Source: Bacteroidales bacterium UBA4621
GTDB taxonomy: Bacteria; Bacteroidota; Bacteroidia; Bacteroidales; Paludibacteraceae
DNA length: 19,582 nt
Reading direction: 5' to 3'
Assembly (NCBI GenBank): GCA_002387325.1
Contig: DGIN01000054.1
Span: 1 to 19,582, forward strand
In this document: positions 6,772-12,800 of the stretch, in pieces
Layout: each line of letters opens with the position of its first letter
Position numbering within the stretch: the first letter of the stretch is position 1
Notes under the pieces: model-generated
Told to the model about the DNA's origin: nothing
The model's database searches: none
What the model saw: only the letters and a program-made list of their open reading frames with translations
Translations under genes and position numbers: made by a program

Positions 6772-7773
6772 ATGAGTACCAGCAAAGTAGCCGTCATCAT
6801 ACCCACCCTCAATGAGGAGAAGTTCATCGCACAATGCTTGGATTCTGTCATTGCACAGACCTTCCCACTTGCCGATATGGATATTATGGTCATTGATGGC
6901 GGCAGTAAGGATAAAACTTGTGCGATTGTCAATGAGTACCACACTCGTTACACAAACATACGCTTGCTACACAATCCGAAAAAGATACAATCCGTGGCAT
7001 TCAATATAGGTGTTGCCAACTCCGATGCACCCTATATAGTTCGCTTGGACGCACACGCCACGTACAATACGGAATACATTTCATTATGTATCAGCCATTT
7101 GGAAGCAAACAATAAGCGCGGTAATGTCGGGGGGGGGTTTTTAATTCAGGCACAAAACGACTCCACATGGGCTGTATGCAATGCACTCCTCAACCACTCT
7201 CGTTTTGGCATTGGAGGAGCCACATTCCGCGTTGGAGATAAGGCTGGTAATGTGGACACGGTACCTTTCGGAGCCTTCCCACGACGGATGATAGAGCAGA
7301 TTGGTGGCATGCGCGAAGACTTGCCGAGAGGTGAGGACAACGAATACAACTCGCGCATACACAAGGCAGGATACGACATCTACTACGACCCGAATATCAA
7401 GATATTCTATTACGCCCGCCCCACGATACAATCGTCTTGTCGGCAGATGTACGCCAACGGACAATCCATAGGGCATCTTTTTTACATTGACAAGGCAGCC
7501 ATAGGTCTCCGCCATCTGATACCGCTCATTTTTGTACTCGGACTGCTGTTTGGCGCACTACTATCGGCTATCTGGCACCCATTCTTATGGATATACTTGG
7601 CAGGAATCTGCATATATCTTCTTTGTGCATTCTGTGCAGCCGTTCAAGCCACAAAGGACCACTCCCAAAAGAATATCCTGCCCCTCTTTATCCTATTCCC
7701 TTGCGTACACATCTCTTACGGCATTGGCACGATAAATGGTCTCTATTGTGGATTATTTCACACCTATTCATAA
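6772..7773 (+). CDS. ExoA-like family 2 glycosyltransferase with C-terminal membrane segments
   Basis: A 333-residue GT-A enzyme. It starts VAVIIPTLNEE, has VIDGGSKDKT (40-49) and the metal-binding RLDAHA (91-96), and then DLPRGEDNEYNSRI, the acceptor-side acidic motif seen in succinoglycan ExoA-type enzymes. After residue 240 there are about three hydrophobic stretches (LIPLIFVLGLLFGALLSAI, LWIYLAGICIYLLCAFCAA, ILPLFILFPCVHISYGIG), so it is likely anchored in the inner membrane and works on a lipid-linked acceptor. The gene is 23 bases after the acetyltransferase. Codons 120-122 (Gly-Gly-Gly) lie on a 9-G tract. With eight G a TAA follows at once, leaving about 123 residues without the active site. 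Confidence 0.9.
   Translation: MSTSKVAVIIPTLNEEKFIAQCLDSVIAQTFPLADMDIMVIDGGSKDKTCAIVNEYHTRYTNIRLLHNPKKIQSVAFNIGVANSDAPYIVRLDAHATYNTEYISLCISHLEANNKRGNVGGGFLIQAQNDSTWAVCNALLNHSRFGIGGATFRVGDKAGNVDTVPFGAFPRRMIEQIGGMREDLPRGEDNEYNSRIHKAGYDIYYDPNIKIFYYARPTIQSSCRQMYANGQSIGHLFYIDKAAIGLRHLIPLIFVLGLLFGALLSAIWHPFLWIYLAGICIYLLCAFCAAVQATKDHSQKNILPLFILFPCVHISYGIGTINGLYCGLFHTYS
7129..7137 (+). repeat. 9-G homopolymer in the ExoA-like glycosyltransferase
   Basis: Nine G encode three Gly codons in frame. Loss of one G would place TAA at 7142-7144, immediately after the tract, which would switch the enzyme off. Confidence 0.88.
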
Positions 7774-7849
7774 TGGCATCAATTTAAGAACAAAATTCCA
7801 AATATTGGCGTAAATTTTGGAGCATCATTCCTAATAATGGCATAAAATT
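7766..7849 (+). repeat. Three imperfect direct repeats upstream of the aminotransferase promoter
   Basis: Starting at 7766, 7795 and 7827 the sequence repeats a unit close to ATTCC(T)AATAATGGCATAAATTT. Spacings are 29 and 32 bp, about three helical turns. The third copy is closest to the consensus. The first overlaps the stop codon of the glycosyltransferase and is the weakest. They end about 22 bp before the -33 box, a good position for an activator or repressor. No known binding protein is recognised. Confidence 0.6.
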
Positions 7850-7870
7850 TGAAATAACGATATACTTTAG

Positions 7871-7901
7871 TTGTATATCCTAAACAAAAGATATAACTTT
7901 G
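7871..7901 (+). promoter_or_regulatory. Bacteroidota-type promoter of the aminotransferase/PGT pair
   Basis: TTG at 7871-7873 and TAACTTTG at 7894-7901 are separated by exactly 20 bp, a textbook match. Transcription would begin near 7907, about 30 bases before the ATG at 7937. This makes the last two glycan genes a separate transcription unit. Confidence 0.82.
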
Positions 7902-7936
7902 CAACCGTGAATAAGAAAATCAACTCATCTACAATT

Positions 7937-9151
7937 ATGAACATGGAGTTAAGAAATATACCTTTCTCCCCGCCGGATATGACGGAGGCTGAGGTGAAAG
8001 AAGTAGCAGATGCTATTTTGAGTGGTTGGATTACTACAGGACCACGTACCAAAGAGTTTGAACGACAGATAGCCGATTTTGTCGGTGTTCCTAAAGCCGT
8101 ATGCCTGAACTCGCAGACAGCATGTGCAGAAATGGCTTTGCGTCTGTTGGGCATAGGCGAGGGGGACGAGGTGATTGTACCTGCTTACACCTATACAGCA
8201 TCGGCATCAGTAGTATGTCACGTAGGAGCAAAACTTGTGTTGGTGGATATACAGCCTGATAGTTTGGAAATGGACTATGATGCCGTAGAAAATGCCATCA
8301 CAGAACATACCAAGGCTATTATCCCTGTAGATTTAGCCGGTGTTCCATGCAATTATGAGAGAATACTTCAAATAGTAGAGAGTAAACGTAGCCTGTTCCG
8401 TCCTGCCAACGATATACAAGCCGCTATAGGACGTATCGCCATCTGTGCAGACGGAGCGCATGCTTTCGGGGCACAATGGAAAGGACAAATGATAGGTTCT
8501 GTGGCAGACTTCACCGCCTTTTCTTTCCATGCAGTCAAGAACTTGACTACTGCAGAAGGTGGAGCACTGACATGGCGACCGATAGAAGGCATTGATAATG
8601 AAACACTATACCACCAACTGCAACTATTCTCGCTGCACGGGCAATCCAAAGATGCCCTTGCCAAGACAAAATTAGGAGCATGGGAATACGACATCGTAGG
8701 TCCGTGGTACAAGTGCAATATGACGGACATTATGGCTGCCATCGGCTTGGTGCAGATGAAACGTTACCCCGCATTGTTAGCACGTCGCAAAGAGATTATC
8801 CAACGCTACGATGCCGCTTTCAAGCCATTAGGCATAGAGGTTCTGGACCACTACAATAATATCCATCAGTCATCCGGGCATCTGTATATTACTCGCGTAC
8901 CTGGTGCAGATACTGACAAGCGGCAGGATATTATAGTGAAAATGGCAGAGCGTGGTATTGCGACCAATGTGCATTACAAGCCGTTGCCTATGATGACCGC
9001 ATACCGCAATATGGGCTTTGATATTGCCAACTATCCCAATGCCTATGCGCATTTTGCTAACGAAATAACATTGCCTTTGCACACACGCCTGTCAGATGAA
9101 GATGTAGCGTATATCATTGATAACTATATCGATATAATACACGAAAAATGA
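7937..9151 (+). CDS. DegT/DnrJ/EryC1/StrS sugar aminotransferase
   Basis: A 404-residue PLP-dependent aminotransferase of the type that puts an amino group on a nucleotide-linked 4-keto (or 3-keto) sugar. Visible family marks are SGWITTGPRTKEFE near residue 30, VIVPAYTYTASA (79-90), ADGAHAFGA with the PLP-binding Asp172, and SFHAVKNLTTAEGG with the PLP lysine Lys201, then LHGQSKDA. The C-terminus LSDEDVAYIIDNYI is also typical. The frame is open back to 7871, but that lies in the promoter, so ATG 7937 (or 7943) is the start. It overlaps the PGT gene by ATGA, suggesting that an amino sugar is the first sugar loaded onto the lipid carrier. The partner 4,6-dehydratase is not obvious nearby. Confidence 0.93.
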   Translation: MNMELRNIPFSPPDMTEAEVKEVADAILSGWITTGPRTKEFERQIADFVGVPKAVCLNSQTACAEMALRLLGIGEGDEVIVPAYTYTASASVVCHVGAKLVLVDIQPDSLEMDYDAVENAITEHTKAIIPVDLAGVPCNYERILQIVESKRSLFRPANDIQAAIGRIAICADGAHAFGAQWKGQMIGSVADFTAFSFHAVKNLTTAEGGALTWRPIEGIDNETLYHQLQLFSLHGQSKDALAKTKLGAWEYDIVGPWYKCNMTDIMAAIGLVQMKRYPALLARRKEIIQRYDAAFKPLGIEVLDHYNNIHQSSGHLYITRVPGADTDKRQDIIVKMAERGIATNVHYKPLPMMTAYRNMGFDIANYPNAYAHFANEITLPLHTRLSDEDVAYIIDNYIDIIHEK

Positions 9152-9741
9152 TGAAGCGATTGTGCGACATAGTACTTTCGGCTGCGGGATTGTTATGCTT
9201 GAGTCCCTTGCTGTTAGTGGTAGCATTGTGGGTGAAGATAGATTCCACAGGACCTGTATTCTATCGTCAACTACGGGTAGGACGCTATAATACGGACTTC
9301 CGTATCTATAAGTTCCGCTCCATGTACACAGACAGTGACAAACGTGGACTGATAACTATCGGTGGACACGACCCGCGCGTAACAAGAGCAGGCTACTATA
9401 TTCGCAAATTGAAATTAGACGAACTCCCCCAACTCATCAATGTGTTATTGGGTGATATGTCATTTGTCGGACCGCGTCCCGAGGTACGAAAATACGTGGA
9501 TATGTACACCCCTGAACAGTTGCATGTGTTGGATGTACGCCCCGGTATCACCGATGCCGCCTCTATCAAGTATCGCAATGAAAACGATATATTAGCAAGA
9601 CAAGCCAATCCTGAACGGTACTACATAAACGTTATTCTGCAAGACAAATTGCATATAAACATCAATTATGTGGCACACCATACCATATTGGGGGATTTGA
9701 AACTGATATGTAATACATTCAAAGTAATCATAACAGAATAA
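9148..9741 (+). CDS. PglC-like phosphoglycosyl transferase (initiating sugar transferase)
   Basis: A 197-residue monotopic phosphoglycosyl transferase. An N-terminal re-entrant membrane helix (CDIVLSAAGLLCLSPLLLVV) is followed by GPVFYRQLRVG, FRSM, the catalytic Asp-Glu pair in LKLDELPQL (91-92), GDMSFVGPRPE (102-112) and RPGITDAASI. Such enzymes transfer a sugar phosphate from a UDP-sugar to undecaprenyl phosphate at the inner face of the inner membrane and so start glycan assembly. The length matches the small PglC class rather than the longer WbaP class. It is coupled by ATGA to the aminotransferase. Directly after its stop codon, in the same frame, lies the relic of another aminotransferase. 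Confidence 0.93.
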   Translation: MMKRLCDIVLSAAGLLCLSPLLLVVALWVKIDSTGPVFYRQLRVGRYNTDFRIYKFRSMYTDSDKRGLITIGGHDPRVTRAGYYIRKLKLDELPQLINVLLGDMSFVGPRPEVRKYVDMYTPEQLHVLDVRPGITDAASIKYRNENDILARQANPERYYINVILQDKLHININYVAHHTILGDLKLICNTFKVIITE

Positions 9742-9744
9742 AAT

Positions 9745-9828
9745 ATGTGTCTGCCGTCCGGACCTATGGTCAGCGACGAAGATGTGGCATACATTATGGA
9801 TACTATCAAGAAAGCCATTGTTCAATAA
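9745..9828 (+). pseudogene. C-terminal relic of a second DegT-type (PglE-like) aminotransferase
   Basis: A 27-codon open frame (ATG to TAA) reads MCLPSG, then VSDEDVAYIM and a final KKAIVQ. LCLPSG followed by a (T/S)DEDxxYI helix is the standard last 25-30 residues of DegT/PglE-like aminotransferases. Nothing of the upstream 350 or so residues remains. The piece starts three bases after the pglC-like stop and in the same frame, as if a deletion had joined the 3' ends of two genes. It differs from the end of the intact aminotransferase nearby (EITLPLHTRLSDEDVAYIID), so it is not a simple local duplication. It could still be translated as a microprotein through coupling, but I infer it is a scar. 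Confidence 0.72.
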
Positions 9829-10025
9829 AACAAACTAAAATAATTTCTCCTGATTTTTTTCGAAGAAAGTACCAAACATTCAAGCCTAAATACATAAAAA
9901 ACACACCATTACGGGCTAAATCTTTTTTCATTCATAAGTGAATTATGAGTGAGTGTTGTGGTACACTATTTTAGGCACAAGGAATGAAATTCCATACGCA
10001 AGGGGTAGAAAAATACTATCAAGTA
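9829..10025. other. Non-coding stretch between the glycan locus and rho, with small hairpins
   Basis: No gene is seen here on either strand. It holds a T7 run (9854-9860) and three small perfect inverted repeats: TCATAA/TTATGA (9932-9948), AGTGT/ACACT (9952-9967) and GGAAT/ATTCC (9981-9993). None is a GC-rich stem with a clean T tail, so I do not call a terminator, although the end of the glycan transcript must lie about here. Confidence 0.5.
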
Positions 10026-10056
10026 TTGTATAAATGATTTTTTTTCAGTACCTTTG
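10026..10056 (+). promoter_or_regulatory. Promoter of rho with T8 in the spacer
   Basis: TTG at 10026-10028 and TACCTTTG at 10049-10056 with a 20-bp spacer match the phylum consensus. Eight of the spacer bases form a T homopolymer (10038-10045). The leader would be about 55 bases. Confidence 0.75.
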
Positions 10057-10117
10057 CAGCATATTTTAGTGGGGGTTCTCTCCATTATTTGATTTTTCAA
10101 GATACATTTATTATTTT

Positions 10118-12145
10118 ATGCAATACGATTTGAATGAACTCGAGCGTATGACGCTTGATGAGGTACGAGAGATTGCTGTGTCAATGGGGCTGAAACCCAA
10201 ACGCTCGCAATCGCTACGAGAGATTTGCTATGGTATTCTGGATGCACAAGCGGATAACCGCGCAAAAGAAGTGCAGGCACGCGAAGATGCCAAAGCGGAA
10301 AGAAAAAAGACTTCCACAACCGTCTCCAAACGGAAAGCGGCAAAAAAAGAGCAAGAAGAAAACATCACCAATACAGAAACTGCTACTCCGGCAGAGGAGC
10401 AGCCTGTGGTTCGGGTACGGACACGCGGGGTAAAACAAGTGAGCAAAGTCAGCACCAATGGTATGAAAAGCGACAATGTTATGGCTACTGTTGGTTCGGA
10501 GAAAGACCAATTAGATGAGTTGCAGGAACAACTCAAGCAGAACAATCACAAACAAAACAAGACCGTGCGCGCAATCGAGGCAAGAAAACCGCTGGGGACT
10601 GCACTCCCAACACTGGCTCCCCCTATTCATTCAGAGAGGGGGACGGCAGAGAAAAGCCCCGTTGAGGGGGATTTGTTTGCTGCGGCGGAAAATGCGATTA
10701 CGGAGCAGCCTGCAGCACAAGTGATTACTCCTACAGACAATGCCACAGATAATACCCCCGCAGAGCCACAGACCGAGCAGGTATCACAGAAGAAGCGCGG
10801 ACGGAGATCAAAAGACGAGTTGGCACGCATTGCGGCGGAGAAAGCCGCTGAGTATGCACGTCTGCATCCTGAATTAACAAACGGAGACGCAGAGGACAAG
10901 GCAAAAGAAACTCCGCAATCCATTGAAGAAGAACCTTTTGCACAAACAGAACAAGAACAGGTTTATCTCCAGCAACCGGCACAACAGCCACAAAACCAAC
11001 CGCGTGTACAAATTGACCTTGGTGAACATGTGATTGCTATGGGTACATTAGAATGTACCCAAGACGGTTATGGTTTCCTGCGTTCGGCAGACTATAACTA
11101 CCTTCCTTCCCCCGACGATATATACGTAAGCAAAGAGCAAATACGCAACTACGGGCTGAAACCCGGTGATACGGTAGAATGTACTATCCGTGTGAACCGC
11201 GATCCCGATAAGTATTTCCCGATGGACAAGGTGATACGTATCAATGGTTTAGCCCCTGATAAAGCAAAGCAAAGAGTTGCGTTTGAGAACCTGACACCGC
11301 TTTTCCCTGACGAAAAATTCAAACTCTGCAAAGGGGACAGGTCAGACCCGCTGTCTGTACGTATCATTGACCTGTTTGCTCCTATAGGCAAAGGTCAGCG
11401 CGGACTGATAGTGGCACAGCCAAAGACCGGTAAAACAGTGCTGCTCAAACAGATAGCCAATGCCATTGCTGCCAACCACCCCGAGGTTTATATGATTGTA
11501 TTGCTCATTGATGAACGCCCGGAGGAAGTTACGGATATGGCACGCTCGGTGAATGCCGAAGTCATTGCTTCTACCTTTGACGAACCTGCGGAGAACCATG
11601 TGAAAGTAGCCAATATAGTCCACGAAAAAGCCAAACGATTGGTAGAAAGCGGACACGATGTGGTCATTCTGCTGGACTCTATCACCCGTTTGGCACGCGC
11701 CTACAACACCGTAGCCCCTTCCAGCGGAAAAGTACTGTCGGGCGGTGTGGAAGCGCAGGCACTCCATAAACCGAAACGGTTCTTTGGTGCTGCACGCAAC
11801 ATCGAAAATGGAGGTAGCCTGACCATCATCGCCACTGCACTGACAGACACCGGCAGCAAAATGGATGACTTGATTTTCGAGGAATTCAAGGGAACCGGCA
11901 ATATGGAATTGCAACTTGACCGCAAACTCGCTAACAAACGTATTTTCCCTGCAGTGGACATACCTGCGTCCAGTACTCGCCGCGATGATTTGCTGCTTCC
12001 GCCCGATGTATTGAGCCGTATGTGGCAGATCCGCAAGCAGTTAAGCGATATGAACAGCATAGAGGCGATGGAGAAACTTAAGAGTTATATGGAGCGTACC
12101 GATGACAACGATGAGTTCCTGCTCGTAGTGAACGGGGCAAGATAA
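10118..12145 (+). CDS. rho: Transcription termination factor Rho with long disordered insert
   Basis: A 675-residue Rho, against about 420 in E. coli. Residues 1-50 are the Rho_N (SAP-like) domain (LDEVREIAVSMGLK). Residues about 60-305 are low-complexity, charged and Gln/Pro-rich, and clearly disordered. The cold-shock RNA-binding domain follows (MGTLECTQDGYGFLRS, from 308), then the RecA-like motor with Walker A QPKTGKT (434-440), the LLIDERPEEV segment, the LLDSITRLARAYN segment with the Walker B Asp, and GGVEAQALHKPKRFF. The C-terminus is complete. It is a hexameric RNA translocase that ends transcription. In Bacteroides the disordered region is reported to drive phase separation and affect gut fitness; the same role here is inference. 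A GC-rich repeat element lies within the disordered part. Confidence 0.97.
   Translation: MQYDLNELERMTLDEVREIAVSMGLKPKRSQSLREICYGILDAQADNRAKEVQAREDAKAERKKTSTTVSKRKAAKKEQEENITNTETATPAEEQPVVRVRTRGVKQVSKVSTNGMKSDNVMATVGSEKDQLDELQEQLKQNNHKQNKTVRAIEARKPLGTALPTLAPPIHSERGTAEKSPVEGDLFAAAENAITEQPAAQVITPTDNATDNTPAEPQTEQVSQKKRGRRSKDELARIAAEKAAEYARLHPELTNGDAEDKAKETPQSIEEEPFAQTEQEQVYLQQPAQQPQNQPRVQIDLGEHVIAMGTLECTQDGYGFLRSADYNYLPSPDDIYVSKEQIRNYGLKPGDTVECTIRVNRDPDKYFPMDKVIRINGLAPDKAKQRVAFENLTPLFPDEKFKLCKGDRSDPLSVRIIDLFAPIGKGQRGLIVAQPKTGKTVLLKQIANAIAANHPEVYMIVLLIDERPEEVTDMARSVNAEVIASTFDEPAENHVKVANIVHEKAKRLVESGHDVVILLDSITRLARAYNTVAPSSGKVLSGGVEAQALHKPKRFFGAARNIENGGSLTIIATALTDTGSKMDDLIFEEFKGTGNMELQLDRKLANKRIFPAVDIPASSTRRDDLLLPPDVLSRMWQIRKQLSDMNSIEAMEKLKSYMERTDDNDEFLLVVNGAR
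10600..10677. repeat. GC-rich palindromic element inside the disordered region of rho
   Basis: TCCCCCT (10618-10624) faces AGGGGGA (10637-10643), and shortly after GCCCC is followed by GAGGGGG (10656-10670). This is the look of interspersed palindromic repeats scattered between genes in many Bacteroidota genomes, here read in frame as about 26 residues (around 161-187). That it is a dispersed element is inference; only the palindrome is seen. Confidence 0.5.
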
Positions 12146-12166
12146 TGCATAATACATTAATTCATC

Positions 12167-12201
12167 ATTCTTCATTCTTCATTCATAATTCATAATTCAT
12201 A
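12167..12201 (+). repeat. Heptamer tandem repeats before aroQ
   Basis: Two copies of ATTCTTC are followed by three copies of ATTCATA, giving five units of seven bases, and the array runs directly into the TTG used as aroQ start. It fills most of the 57-base gap after rho. Confidence 0.9.
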
Positions 12202-12202
12202 A

Positions 12203-12676
12203 TTGGACAAACGTATCGTCATATTAAACGGACCTAACCTGAATATGTTAGGACATAGGGAACCTGACATTTATGGCACTGAGTCGATGGAACAGGTTAT
12301 GCTCTGTCTCCAACAACACTACCCCGATATACAATTTACCTACCGGCAAAGCAACCACGAAGGCGACTTAATCGATTGGGTGCAGAAGTTTGCAATATGT
12401 GATTCGCAATGCACAATGTATGATGCACAGCCTTGTGATGGGATAGTATTGAACGCAGGAGGCTACACACACACAAGTGTAGCACTACGCGATGCGGTAG
12501 CAATGGCGCAAGTACCTGTTATAGAGGTACATATATCGGATATTCGGCAACGCGAACCATTTCGGCGTATGAGTCTGCTGACCGATGTATGCCAACACAC
12601 GATTATGGGTATCGGCATCCGCTGCTATGCGGAAGCCGTTGCATGGATTATTGCCCATTCCGAAGAAAAGGAATAA
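12203..12676 (+). CDS. aroQ: Type II 3-dehydroquinate dehydratase
   Basis: The shikimate-pathway enzyme that converts 3-dehydroquinate to 3-dehydroshikimate, normally a dodecamer of about 140-150 residues. Seen are ILNGPNLNMLGHREPDIYG (catalytic Tyr24), QSNHEGDLIDW, LNAGGYTHTSVALRDA, and VIEVHISDIRQREPFRR (His110, Arg117 and Arg121 region). The product is 157 residues because about 14 residues (64-77) are encoded by DNA with a 7-bp period (12392-12433), between two conserved segments that are usually almost adjacent. The only start that keeps the N-terminus is the TTG at 12203, right after a repeat array. No in-frame ATG precedes the NGPNLN motif, so the start is unusual for this phylum. It is probably transcribed with rho. 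Confidence 0.95.
   Translation: MDKRIVILNGPNLNMLGHREPDIYGTESMEQVMLCLQQHYPDIQFTYRQSNHEGDLIDWVQKFAICDSQCTMYDAQPCDGIVLNAGGYTHTSVALRDAVAMAQVPVIEVHISDIRQREPFRRMSLLTDVCQHTIMGIGIRCYAEAVAWIIAHSEEKE
12392..12433 (+). repeat. Degenerate heptamer array inside aroQ (42 bp)
   Basis: The stretch divides into six 7-base units, for example GCAATAT, GTGATTC, GCAATGC and ACAATGT, mostly with AAT or GAT in the middle. It is 42 bp, so it adds 14 codons without changing frame. The units are imperfect, so this is a moderate call. Confidence 0.55.
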
Positions 12677-12800
12677 TAGTTTTTGGTCAAAGTGCTAAAA
12701 AAACAGGCGGAAAGTTGAAAAGTATTTTCTTCATTCTCTTCTGTTTTTCTATCCCATAGGAAAGGAGAACCAATGGGTATTGAATACAGAAATCAAAGTT

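Noticed and set aside
7871..7936. Upstream start (TTG 7871) for the aminotransferase
   Set aside because: This base is the -33 box of the promoter, upstream of the expected transcript start, and the extra residues do not belong to the family.
2545..9741. Capsule locus with phosphocholine decoration (lic-type)
   Set aside because: LicD is present, but no choline kinase, choline transporter or LicC-type choline-phosphate cytidylyltransferase was seen; the cytidylyltransferase is of the IspD/TarI type.
9840..9875. Rho-independent terminator at the T7 run after the aminotransferase relic
   Set aside because: No GC-rich stem precedes the T run.
11342..11914. Open frame of 190 codons on the - strand in rho
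   Set aside because: It is the mirror of the conserved Rho motor domain and shows no protein features of its own.
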